Of a stretch of DNA of 64,000 nt, positions 16,916 to 24,932 are shown piece by piece. Source of the DNA: CAZQFS01 sp964592755 (lineage in GTDB: Bacteria > Hydrothermota > Tepidihabitantia > Tepidihabitantales > Tepidihabitantaceae); assembly GCA_964592755.1 (NCBI GenBank), contig CAZQFS010000002.1:1-64000 (forward strand). The letters are read 5' to 3'. Position 1 is the stretch's first letter; each line of letters begins with the position of its first letter. The notes under the pieces were generated by a model, which was not told the DNA's origin, did not search any database, and was given only the letters and a program-made list of their open reading frames with translations. The position numbers and the translations under genes are program-made.

Positions 16916-18097
16916 CCGCGTGGCCGCCGGTCCCGCCGGGAGAAGTCCTGACGGAGCGGCAGGAGTGCCCGAGTGAAGAAGACCTGTTGGCGGGTCGCGT
17001 ACGCACTGTCTCCAAGATAGGTTTCAACGACGGCGTCCTGCAATTCCGGCCGGGCGGCGATACCAAGACCGGAATGATACTGATAAGACCTGGCGATCTG
17101 GTTGTGTCTGGCATCAATGCCGCCAAGGGTGCGATTGCTGTTTACGGCGTCGAGAACGACGGGCCCGCCGCCGCGACGATCCACTACGGCGCGTACTCTC
17201 CCAAAGTGAACGTTTTGACACGATGTTTCTCTGGTGGTTGCTGCGGAGCGGGACGTCCCGTGAACTGCTTCGTGAGTACGTGCCTGGCGGAATCAAGACT
17301 GAGCTGAAGGCCAGGCGTCTACTGCCTGTGCCCATTCCCCTTCCTCCCTTCCCGAGCAGCGGCGCGTCGTGGCGCGGATTGAGGAACTGGCGGGGAAGAC
17401 TGAAGAGGCGCGTGGCCTATGCCGTATATCCATCGACGCGGCCGAGGCGTTGATTGCTGGAGACATCGCTCGCATTCTGGCCGATGTGCCGACAACAGGC
17501 AGGCTCAGTGATGTTCTGCTGTCCGACCCGCGCAACGGCTTGTCGGTGCGCTGCGACAGCAGCGAGGCAGGCACACCTGTGTTGACGTTATCCGCCGTGA
17601 CAGGCTTTCGCTATCGAGAGACCGAGTTCAAGAGGACGACAGTGTCTACGTCACCCGATGTTCACTACTGGCTGCACGACGGTGACCTGCTGACTACTCG
17701 CAGCAACACACCCGACTTGGTCGGTCACGCGGCCAGCTACAGCGGAAAGCCAGCCCCGTGCGTCTATCCTGACCTCATGATGAAGCTCGCAGTTGACGAG
17801 ACCGCTGCCGACAAACACTTCGTACACTGGTGGCTCCGGGGCATGACTGCCCGCGACTACATTCGAGTCAATGCGAAGGGCACAAGCCCCACGATGAAGA
17901 AAGTATCCCAAGGCATTGTGAAGGCAATCCCATTCCCTTCGCGATTGGGGCTCGCCGAGCAATGCACCGCTGTCGAGCGGTTGGATGCGTTGCAGGCGAA
18001 GGTGGATGAGTTGAAGCGGTTGCGGGCGGAGACGCAGAAGGAGCTTGACGCCCTGATGCCCTCCATCCTCGACCGCGCGTTCAAAGGAGAGTTGTAA
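16912..18097 (+). pseudogene. hsdS: Type I restriction specificity subunit, two frameshifts
   Basis: Three consecutive frames together give one HsdS of about 395 residues. Frame 1 runs from ATG 16912 to about 17220 with the first target-recognition domain (ending AYSPKVNV). Frame 2 covers about 17223-17347 (MFLWWLLRSG... to VPIPLPPFP). Frame 3 starts about 17350 (EQRRVVARIEELAGK) and runs through the second recognition domain to the C-terminal coiled coil (LKRLRAETQKELDALMP... FKGEL) at 18097. Each change of frame needs one extra base; the second lies in a C run (CCC where CCCC would restore PFPEQRR). No hsdM or hsdR is present in the window. It is either a decayed orphan subunit or an intact gene with two base-calling errors. 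Confidence 0.75.
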
Positions 18098-18195
18098 GGC
18101 CCGAAAACCGACATTGAGCCATGAAAGGCACGAAGGAGCGGGTAGCCTTCGCGGCAGTCAATTTCGGGATCGGGACAAGGAGAACAAGAGAACCG

Positions 18196-18633
18196 GTGAC
18201 GAAGGTCTATCAGTTGAAGGTGTCCCTTGACCACATTCGGCCCGCGACTTGGCGCCGAATCCTTGTTGCGGGCGACATCAATCTGAATGGGCTGCATCGT
18301 GTCATCCAGTCGGCAAGGGGTTGGCAGGATTGTCACCTGCACCTGTTCCGGGTCGGTGATGCCGACTACCCTGACCCGGACATGGAGGTTGATGGGGCCA
18401 GGAGTGAGTTCGCTGCCCAGCTCTTCCGAATCGCGCCGAAGGTGGGGGGTTCGTTCATGTACGAGTACGACTTCGGCGACAACTGGACACATACCATAAC
18501 GGTTGAGGCCGTCTCGGAGAACGACGCCCGCTATCCCGGACATCCGGTCTGTATCAGCGGCGAGAACGCCTGTCCGCCCGAGGACGGTGGCGGGGTTCCG
18601 GGTTACATGCGCCTCAGGAGGCGCAAAGGTTGA
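18196..18633 (+). CDS. Plasmid pRiA4b ORF-3 family protein, truncated
   Basis: The 145-residue product carries the family signature in order: VYQLKVSLDHIRPATWRRI at the N-terminus, LNGLHRVIQSARGWQDCHLH, a YEYDFGDNWTH motif (about 94-104) and an ENACPPEDGGGVPGY end. The family (IS1096 TnpR-like) is common in plasmids and islands and its biochemical role is unknown. The usual C-terminal part after GGVPGY is replaced by MRLRRRKG and a stop, so the gene is shortened. GTG 18196 is chosen because family proteins start there; an in-frame ATG at 18121 would add 25 residues. It follows hsdS by about 100 nt and probably belongs to the same acquired island. Confidence 0.7.
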   Translation: MTKVYQLKVSLDHIRPATWRRILVAGDINLNGLHRVIQSARGWQDCHLHLFRVGDADYPDPDMEVDGARSEFAAQLFRIAPKVGGSFMYEYDFGDNWTHTITVEAVSENDARYPGHPVCISGENACPPEDGGGVPGYMRLRRRKG

Positions 18634-18763
18634 GCCACAGAGCAGGAGGGCGTGACCCGAAACCATGGGCCATGCACTTACGGGCCGGGCAAATAGCGTA
18701 ACGCTTTGCAAGGGAAGTCATTAGACTGACGCCGAGGTACGTAAGTCACGATTCTGCGACCGC

Positions 18764-19053
18764 GGGGGCGGCTGCCCGGAGGCCGTCCCCTACACGGTAT
18801 CTGAACGCGCTTCTTGCCGGGTTATCAGCCGGGTTTTGCTTCCGGCTTTGACGCGGGTTTTGCTTCCGGCTTCGCGTCGAGCTGTGCTGCGAGCGGTTGC
18901 GGGAGCTGTCGCCTGACCAATGGCCCGAGTAGTTGCCTGAGCCATTGACCGAGCAGTCGCTCAGGCCGTCGCTTGTCCTGGTGAGCGGGTTTTCAGGCAG
19001 CTTGTTGTCGCGGCTTTGCGCGCGGCTTTGGCTTCGGTTGCTGCCGCGCGGTT
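18764..19053 (-). repeat. Dispersed 290-nt intergenic element, copy A
   Basis: Read on the minus strand, this stretch aligns without gaps to 61036-61325: I count 219 matches in 290 positions (about 75%). The most conserved part is CCTGAAAACCCGCTCACCA, and the end is GGACGGCCTCC-GGCAG. The differences fall evenly on the three codon phases (25, 27 and 19), which argues against a protein. The left end of the element abuts the N run, so its true length is unknown. Nothing else is seen in 18634-18763 except the short spacer from the pRiA4b-like gene. Confidence 0.75.
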
Positions 19054-19153
19054 NNNNNNNNNNNNNNNNNNNNNNNNNNNNNNNNNNNNNNNNNNNNNNN
19101 NNNNNNNNNNNNNNNNNNNNNNNNNNNNNNNNNNNNNNNNNNNNNNNNNNNNN
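19054..19153. other. Assembly gap of 100 N
   Basis: One hundred undetermined bases adjoin the repeat copy at 18764-19053. A dispersed repeat at a contig joint is a common reason for such a gap. The sequence from 19154 to 19189 shows nothing I can name. Confidence 0.95.
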
Positions 19154-19189
19154 GGTGCTTGACGTCGGGCAGAGAGTCTTGATGTTTGC

Positions 19190-19217
19190 TTGACTCAGGG
19201 GGCAGTTCCGGTATAAC
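19190..19217 (+). promoter_or_regulatory. Promoter of the TPR/Pal lipoprotein and pyr genes
   Basis: TTGACT (19190-19195), a 16-nt spacer and TATAAC (19212-19217) predict a start about 19224, giving an 11-nt leader before the TTG at 19235. Confidence 0.55.
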
Positions 19218-19234
19218 TTTAGCACGAGAGCAGT

Positions 19235-21226
19235 TTGAGACGCCTCCCCAGAGCCGCCATTCTCCTTTTGCCTTTGTCGATTGCACTGCTGGGTTCGTGT
19301 GCCTACTTCAATACGTTCTACAATGCCCAGGGTTGTTACCGCGACGGCCTGAAGATGAAGGCGGCAGACCAGCAGACTCAGGCTAAGGCCAAGTTCGAGA
19401 AGGCGATTGAGAAGTCGGCGCTGGTGCTGAAGCGCTGGCCCCGTTCGCGCTGGGCCGACGATGCGCTTTTCCTTATAGGCATGAGCTACTACCAGCAGGG
19501 GATGTACGCCAAGGCGGTGCGCCACTTCGACCAGTTGAGCCTTGCTTTTCCCGGGTCCGGACTGGTACCCGAGGCGCAGCTTTACCACGGACTGTCGCTG
19601 CTGGCGGACAAGCAGTACGGCCCGGCCCGGGTCCGGCTGGAGGACGTCAGGACCCGCCATCGTCGCCTGGCTGACGCCGCATCGTTTGCGCTGGCCCGTT
19701 CGCTGCTGGACCGGGATGAGCCGGACCAGGCGATAGACTCGCTTGCCCGTTTCTATGAGCGGTATCCGAAGTCAACGTATCGGCGCGAAGCAGTGAAACA
19801 ACTTGCCGACGCGTGTCGGAGTCGGCGCCGGTTTGCCGAGGCCGAGCAGTGGTACGCGCGTTACGCCCGAGTTGCCCAGGAACCGAAGGAGCGGGCACTT
19901 GCCCGGCTCAGGGTCGCGGCCTGCCAGCTTGAGCTGGGCCGTTACGGCGAGGCAGTCGAGCAGGCAAGAGACCTGCTCGGCCGGTACCCCGAGCTGGACG
20001 ACGAGGCAAACCTGATTCTGGGCAACGCGCACGAGCAGTTGGCGCGTCCGGCTGAGGCGGTCGGGGCCTGGGGCAAGGTGCGGAGCCAGAACGACAAGGG
20101 CGCCGAGGCGAGCTTCCGCATCGGCAGATACTATGAGGAGCAGGGTGAGTTCGAGAAGGCGCGGGCCTACTACGACACGGCCCGGCTGCGCCGGGTCGAT
20201 TCAGACTACGGGGTGCTCGCGGTCAAGCGGCTTTCGCTGCTTGACGCCTTCACCCAGCAGAAGGCGGGCAAGCGCGAGCCGGCCGAGGCCGCGTTCCTTC
20301 TGGCCGAGGTCCACAACCTGAACCTCGGCGACTACGACGGCGCGATGGCGCTCTACCAGCAGGTCTACGATTCCTTTCCCGACACCGAATGGGCGGCCAA
20401 AGGCCTGTTCACCAAGGCATGGATTCTGCGGAACGTCAAGCACGATACCGCGCAGGCCGAGCCGCTGCTGCGCCGGGTCATCGCCGAGTTTCCCGAAACC
20501 GACTACGCCGATGCGTCAAGGGCATGGCTGGGCCTGCCGGTGCCCAAGCGTGAGAAGAAGAAACCGGCCCGGGATACACTGCGGGCCGATACGGCGCAGG
20601 CGGGCCGGCCGGTTGAGCCGCCGGAGCCGGACACGCTGGCCGGAATGACGCCGGCCGAACCGGGTCTGTTTCCGCACCGACCCGGGATGCCGGGCCCGGA
20701 CCGGATGCGCGAACGCATCGATGAGGCGACCGGCACTGCCCAACTGACGCCAAGGGAAGATGGTTCCAGGCCTCGAGTCCCAGACGCCAAACCGGAACCC
20801 GAGCGCCCCAGGCCGCAGGCGCCAAGTCAGAAGCCGGAGACGTCAGGCGTGAAGCCGCAAGTCCCAGGCTCCAAACCAGAACCTGAAAGCACTGCCGCGG
20901 CCGTTCGCCGGGTGCTGGCCTTCTTCGGCACAGACAGCGCCGAGCTCACGAGCGCGGGGCAGGACAGCCTCTCTGGTTTTGTCGAGTACCTGAAGGCCAA
21001 TCCGCGCGTTCAGGTTGAGCTTGTCGGCTACTGCGACCCACGTGGCACCGATGAGTATAACTACACTCTCGGTCTGCGCCGGGCCGAGGCAGTAAGGCGG
21101 TTCCTGCTCAGTGCCGGCATCGCGGAGACGCGCGTCAGCGTAACGAGCAGGGGCGAGCGGGAACCACGTTCCTCAGGCCCGGAAGAATACCGGCTGGACC
21201 GGAGGGTGGAATCGCGGCCGCGCTAG
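19235..21226 (+). CDS. TPR lipoprotein fused to a C-terminal OmpA/Pal domain
   Basis: The 663-residue lipoprotein (lipobox ALLGSC, then AYFNTFYNAQ) has TPR-type helices over about residues 40-430 (paired motifs such as ADDALFLIGMSYYQQGMYAKA). A Pro/Lys-rich spacer (about 440-550, with PDAKPEP-, PSQKPET- and PGSKPEP-like repeats) leads to an OmpA-like domain (about 555-660) with VQVELVGYCDPRGTDEYN and LGLRRAEAVRRFL, the peptidoglycan-binding residues of Pal. In many bacteria the TPR protein CpoB and Pal are separate members of the Tol-Pal system; here both sit in one polypeptide. The TTG start at 19235 is the first codon after the promoter. The stop lies 8 nt before the pyrK start proposed below, so co-transcription is likely. 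Confidence 0.8.
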   Translation: MRRLPRAAILLLPLSIALLGSCAYFNTFYNAQGCYRDGLKMKAADQQTQAKAKFEKAIEKSALVLKRWPRSRWADDALFLIGMSYYQQGMYAKAVRHFDQLSLAFPGSGLVPEAQLYHGLSLLADKQYGPARVRLEDVRTRHRRLADAASFALARSLLDRDEPDQAIDSLARFYERYPKSTYRREAVKQLADACRSRRRFAEAEQWYARYARVAQEPKERALARLRVAACQLELGRYGEAVEQARDLLGRYPELDDEANLILGNAHEQLARPAEAVGAWGKVRSQNDKGAEASFRIGRYYEEQGEFEKARAYYDTARLRRVDSDYGVLAVKRLSLLDAFTQQKAGKREPAEAAFLLAEVHNLNLGDYDGAMALYQQVYDSFPDTEWAAKGLFTKAWILRNVKHDTAQAEPLLRRVIAEFPETDYADASRAWLGLPVPKREKKKPARDTLRADTAQAGRPVEPPEPDTLAGMTPAEPGLFPHRPGMPGPDRMRERIDEATGTAQLTPREDGSRPRVPDAKPEPERPRPQAPSQKPETSGVKPQVPGSKPEPESTAAAVRRVLAFFGTDSAELTSAGQDSLSGFVEYLKANPRVQVELVGYCDPRGTDEYNYTLGLRRAEAVRRFLLSAGIAETRVSVTSRGEREPRSSGPEEYRLDRRVESRPR

Positions 21227-21234
21227 GTCCGGTC

Positions 21235-21978
21235 CTGGCCCGGATAGTTGAGGCCCGCCCGCTTGCGGCGGGCATCTTCTCGCTCTGGCTGGAGCAGCGG
21301 CATCTATCCCGCCGGGTCAGGCCCGGTCAGTTTGTGAACATCAAGGTGTCGGCCGGCCCTGACCCGCTGCTCCGACGGCCGATATCGGTCGCCGACCAGG
21401 CCGAAGGCTGCCTGCGCCTTGTGTTCCAGGTCAGGGGCCGGGGCACGGCAGTACTGGCCCGGCACAGGCGCGGCGATGTCCTTGACCTGCTGGGGCCGCT
21501 GGGCAGGCCGGTCGTGATGCCGCGGAACCGCGAGGTCTTCCTGGTCGGCGGCGGGGTCGGAGCTGCGCCGCTGCTTTTCCTCGGACGGCGTCTGGCCGAC
21601 CGCAATCGTGTCCAGGTGTTCCTCGGCGCGCGGACCCGGAAGCAACTGGTGCTGGTGCGCGACTTCCGGGGGCTCGGGGTGACGGTGCGCGTTGCCACCG
21701 ATGACGGCACTCTTGGTCACGCCGGGACGGTAACCGAGCTGGCAGAGCTCGGCATTACCGCAGCCTCGCGACCAGTGGTCTTCTCCTGCGGACCCAGGCC
21801 GATGCTTGCTGACCTGGTGCGGCGGCTCGGCCCGATACCGGTATGGGGTTATGTCGAGGAACGGATGGGATGCGGCACCGGCATCTGTTACTGCTGCGCC
21901 CTGCCGCGGAAGGATGGCGGCTATGTCCGCTTCTGCGAAGAAGGCCCGGTCGTGCGCCTGAACGAGGTCAAGCTGTGA
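21235..21978 (+). CDS. pyrK: Dihydroorotate dehydrogenase electron-transfer subunit
   Basis: PyrK carries FAD and a [2Fe-2S] cluster that pass electrons from PyrD to NAD+. The frame reads LARIVEARPLAAGIF near the N-terminus, a RPGQFVNIKV flavin-binding strand, a glycine-rich NAD(P) region (LVGGGVGAAPLLFL) and the cluster cysteines CGTGIC-YCC and a last one in RFCEEGP. There is no ATG, GTG or TTG that could encode the first 33 conserved residues: the first standard start, GTG 21334, is too late. CTG 21235 is proposed as the start, with only a weak AGG upstream. ATC 21211 behind GGAGG is an alternative. The end overlaps pyrD by GTGA. Confidence 0.8.
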   Translation: MARIVEARPLAAGIFSLWLEQRHLSRRVRPGQFVNIKVSAGPDPLLRRPISVADQAEGCLRLVFQVRGRGTAVLARHRRGDVLDLLGPLGRPVVMPRNREVFLVGGGVGAAPLLFLGRRLADRNRVQVFLGARTRKQLVLVRDFRGLGVTVRVATDDGTLGHAGTVTELAELGITAASRPVVFSCGPRPMLADLVRRLGPIPVWGYVEERMGCGTGICYCCALPRKDGGYVRFCEEGPVVRLNEVKL

Positions 21979-22829
21979 GCAGCGCGGTGAACATCGGCCG
22001 CACCGTGTTCGCCAACCCGGTGCTGGCCGCATCGGGCACGTTCGGGTTCGGCCTTGCGTTCCCGGCCGTGGCGAACAAGCTGGGCGGCGTGGTTACCAAG
22101 GGCATCACGCTCGAACCAAGGGCCGGCAACGCGCCGCCGAGAATCTGCGAGTTTGCCGGCGGGATTATCAACTCGGTCGGGCTGGAGAATCCGGGAGTCA
22201 GGCGTTTTCGCGACGAGGTCCTGCCGGGCCTCGCAGGCCTCAGGTGCCGACTGGTCGTCAACGTCGCCGGGTTCACGGTTGAGGAGTACCGCGGACTGGT
22301 GCTCCGGCTCGCCCACAAGCGGGTTGACGGGTTCGAACTCAATGTCTCCTGCCCGAACGTGAGCGAGGGCGGTACGGTGTTCGGGCAGAGTCCGCGACTT
22401 GTCGAGAAGATAACCTCGCTGGTGCGCAAGGCGACGGACAAGACCATAATTGTCAAGCTCACGGCCAACTTTGTTGACCCGGCCGAGACTGCCCGGGCGG
22501 CCGAAACGGCAGGGGCGGATGCGGTTACGGTCATCAACACGCTGTTCGGCCTGGCGTTGGACGAGTCGGGCGCGCCTTTGCTTGGGGCGCGGACGGGCGG
22601 CGTCTCAGGCCCGGCGCTCAAGCCGTTTGCCCTTTACTGCGTTGACCGGGTCTGCCGCGCGGTCAGGATACCTGTCATCGGCTGCGGCGGAATCATGGAT
22701 GCCAGAGATGCCCGCGACTTTCTTGCGGTCGGGGCGAAGATGGTTCAGGTCGGAACCGCAAGCCTGGTGAATCCGCGTGCCGCCGCCGAGATTGTGTCGG
22801 AGCTGTGCGGCAGGAGGAGGCAGAAGTGA
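21975..22829 (+). CDS. pyrD: Dihydroorotate dehydrogenase, class 1B catalytic subunit
   Basis: The 284-residue protein oxidises dihydroorotate to orotate with FMN. It has the class-1B pattern: NPVLAASGTFGFG near the start, KGITLEPR, INSVGLENPG, and the ELNVSCPN segment whose cysteine is the catalytic base in this class (about residue 128). GVSGPALKPFAL and a phosphate-binding GCGGIMDARDA follow near the C-terminus. The GTG at 21975 overlaps the pyrK stop by 4 nt, and its own stop overlaps pyrF in the same GTGA style. The pairing with pyrK supports NAD+ as the electron acceptor. Confidence 0.95.
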   Translation: MSSAVNIGRTVFANPVLAASGTFGFGLAFPAVANKLGGVVTKGITLEPRAGNAPPRICEFAGGIINSVGLENPGVRRFRDEVLPGLAGLRCRLVVNVAGFTVEEYRGLVLRLAHKRVDGFELNVSCPNVSEGGTVFGQSPRLVEKITSLVRKATDKTIIVKLTANFVDPAETARAAETAGADAVTVINTLFGLALDESGAPLLGARTGGVSGPALKPFALYCVDRVCRAVRIPVIGCGGIMDARDARDFLAVGAKMVQVGTASLVNPRAAAEIVSELCGRRRQK

Positions 22830-23527
22830 CGAAGATTGCCCTGGCGCTGAATGTGGCTGAGCCGGACAAGGCCCTTGAATGGCTGGGCCGGCTCGGACAG
22901 AGCGTGGACTGCTACAAACTGCAGATGGACCTGTTCGGCCGAGGCGGTCCCGGGCTGGTCAGGAGCTTTGTCGCCTCCGGCACCGATGTGTTTCTCGACC
23001 TGAAGTTCCATGACATTCCGTCGGTTGTTGCCAGCGCAGTCCGCGCCGCGGGCGAGCTGGGCGTTCGTTTCCTGACCGTGCACGCCGCGGGCGGGGCGAA
23101 AATGATGGCCGAGGCGGCCCGGGCTTCGCTTGTCTTCGGGGACCGGCGGCCCTTGATTCTGGGGGTGACGGTCCTGACCAGTCTTGATGCAGTTGAGCTT
23201 GAGCGGGTGACCGGTTGTCGCCAGTCGGTCGAGGAACGCGTGCTGGCCCTGGCTCATCTGGCCAGAGAGTCGGGCTGCGACGGTGCGGTCTGCTCGCCCC
23301 GTGAAATCGGCGTCGTGCGTCAGGCCTGCGGCCCTGACTTCTGCATCGTGGCCCCGGGCATCAGGCTCGCAAGCTCCCTCGACGACCAGGCCCGGACCAT
23401 GACCCCGGCCGAGGCGGCTCGCGCCGGGGCCGACTACATCGTGGTCGGCCGGCCGATATACGACGCACCCGACCCGCTCAAGGCAGTGGCCGAGATTCGG
23501 GCGCAACTGGAAGGTGCACATGAGTGA
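22826..23527 (+). CDS. pyrF: Orotidine 5'-phosphate decarboxylase
   Basis: The 233-residue protein completes UMP synthesis by decarboxylating OMP. The catalytic array is visible in FLDLKFHDIPS, with D58, K60 and D63. A phosphate-binding GIR and VVGRPI occur near the C-terminus as in the family. GTG 22826 has an AGGAGGAGG site just upstream and overlaps the pyrD stop by GTGA. It overlaps the following pyrE start by 8 nt. Confidence 0.95.
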   Translation: MTKIALALNVAEPDKALEWLGRLGQSVDCYKLQMDLFGRGGPGLVRSFVASGTDVFLDLKFHDIPSVVASAVRAAGELGVRFLTVHAAGGAKMMAEAARASLVFGDRRPLILGVTVLTSLDAVELERVTGCRQSVEERVLALAHLARESGCDGAVCSPREIGVVRQACGPDFCIVAPGIRLASSLDDQARTMTPAEAARAGADYIVVGRPIYDAPDPLKAVAEIRAQLEGAHE

Positions 23528-24092
23528 TGCTCTGCTGGCAGCCATGAAGCAGTACGGCGTGCTGCGTGAAGGGCATTTTCTCCTGACTTCGGGACGCCAC
23601 TCGGACAAGTACTTCGAGAAGTTCCGGATACTTGAGCACCCAACGGTATGCGAGCAGTTCGCGCGCGCGGTCGCCGAGCATTTCCGGCCGCAGGGCATCA
23701 CGGTGGTGTGCGGGCCGACCACGGGTGGCATCATCATCGCCTACGAAGTCGCACGCCAGCTTGGCTGCCGGATGGTCATCGCCGAGAAGGCCGAGACGGG
23801 CCGGAGAATCGGCCGCGGGTTTCAGGTTGGCCCCAAGGACCGCGTGCTGGTGGTGGATGATGTCATGACCACGGGCGGTTCAATCCGAGAGACGCTGGCC
23901 GCACTCCAGTCCCTCAATCCCTGCGTCGTGGGTGTGGGCGTATACGTGGACCGGAGCCCGGGCGTTGACTTCGGCGCCCCGTTCTTCGCCGCTTACCGGC
24001 AGCAGGTGGCGACGTTTGAGCCGGCCCAGTGTCCCTTGTGCAGGGATGGACTTAAGCTGGAAACGCCGGGCCGGGGCAGCGGGAAAACCTGA
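23520..24092 (+). CDS. pyrE: Orotate phosphoribosyltransferase
   Basis: The 190-residue protein joins orotate to PRPP to form OMP. It has GHFLLTSGRHSDKY near the N-terminus and the PRPP-binding motif VLVVDDVMTTGGS (about 110-122). A short C-terminal part with CPLC is seen in many longer family members. ATG 23520 has GGAAGG 5 nt upstream; GTG 23514 two codons earlier overlaps that site and is less likely. It is the last gene of the pyr run, and 168 nt separate it from deoC. Confidence 0.95.
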   Translation: MSDALLAAMKQYGVLREGHFLLTSGRHSDKYFEKFRILEHPTVCEQFARAVAEHFRPQGITVVCGPTTGGIIIAYEVARQLGCRMVIAEKAETGRRIGRGFQVGPKDRVLVVDDVMTTGGSIRETLAALQSLNPCVVGVGVYVDRSPGVDFGAPFFAAYRQQVATFEPAQCPLCRDGLKLETPGRGSGKT

Positions 24093-24191
24093 CGCAGGAC
24101 GCGGATGCGAGCGAGGAGCGGCGCCGACGGTTCGGGTCGCGAACCGAGACTTACCCGCCGTCCGCGGCAGATGCAGGTATGCCTTGTCCGC

Positions 24192-24219
24192 TTGACAGTT
24201 GGGCAGAGGTTTCTAGAAT
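24192..24219 (+). promoter_or_regulatory. Promoter of deoC-kbl
   Basis: TTGACA (24192-24197), a 16-nt spacer and TAGAAT (24214-24219) are followed by a leader of about 35 nt before the deoC ATG. Confidence 0.6.
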
Positions 24220-24260
24220 AGACCCCGTCGGGCCCGGACCGGGGCCGCCTCACCGAAGCT

Positions 24261-24929
24261 ATGCGTATCGCCCCCCTCGTCGAACACACGCTCCTTGCGC
24301 CGGTCGCACAGCCGGCCCAGATTGAGCAGTTGTGTGCCGAGGCGAGTGAGTATGGGTTCGCCGCGGTCTGCGTCAATTCCTGTTATGTGCCGCTGTGCCG
24401 CCGGCGACTGGAGAGCAGCCCGGTCAAAGTCTGCACGGTCGTTGGGTTCCCGCTCGGAGCCAGCCTGCGGGAGGCCAAGGCGGCCGAAGCTGCGGCCGCG
24501 GTCAACCTGGGTGCCGATGAGCTGGACATGGTCGCGAACATCGGCTGGCTCAAAGCCGGAGCCGACGAGCTGGTCGTCGCCGACATCCGGCGCGTGGTCG
24601 ACGCGGCCCAGCGGCGGCCGGTGAAAGTCATCATCGAGACCGGACTGCTGACCGACGAGGAAAAAGAACGCGCCGTGGGCCTGGTGATGCGGGCCGGCGC
24701 GACCTTTGTCAAGACCTCGACCGGGTTTCTGGGGCCCGGCGCGACCGTGGCCGACGTGGCCCTGCTGGCACGAGTGGCCGCGGGTCGAATCGGTGTGAAG
24801 GCTGCGGGCGGCATCAGGAGCTTTGCTGCCGCCCGGGCAATGATTGAGGCCGGAGCGACGAGACTGGGCACGAGTTCCGGAGTGAAGATAGTAGTAGAGG
24901 AAGAACAGAACGTTCGAGTCAAGGAGTAG
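24261..24929 (+). CDS. deoC: Deoxyribose-phosphate aldolase
   Basis: The 222-residue TIM-barrel enzyme splits 2-deoxyribose 5-phosphate into glyceraldehyde 3-phosphate and acetaldehyde. The Schiff-base lysine lies in FVKTSTGF (about 150), the second catalytic lysine in GVKAAGGIR (about 180), and ELDMVANIGWLK carries the conserved Asp. Length and motifs fit the bacterial family. It is 3 nt upstream of kbl and has its own promoter. Confidence 0.95.
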   Translation: MRIAPLVEHTLLAPVAQPAQIEQLCAEASEYGFAAVCVNSCYVPLCRRRLESSPVKVCTVVGFPLGASLREAKAAEAAAAVNLGADELDMVANIGWLKAGADELVVADIRRVVDAAQRRPVKVIIETGLLTDEEKERAVGLVMRAGATFVKTSTGFLGPGATVADVALLARVAAGRIGVKAAGGIRSFAAARAMIEAGATRLGTSSGVKIVVEEEQNVRVKE

Positions 24930-24932
24930 CGA

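Noticed and set aside
18746..19660. Minus-strand frame through repeat copy A and the N run
   Set aside because: The frame aligns with a frame of copy C only because the repeat is homologous without gaps. Substitutions show no third-position excess, so it is not judged coding.
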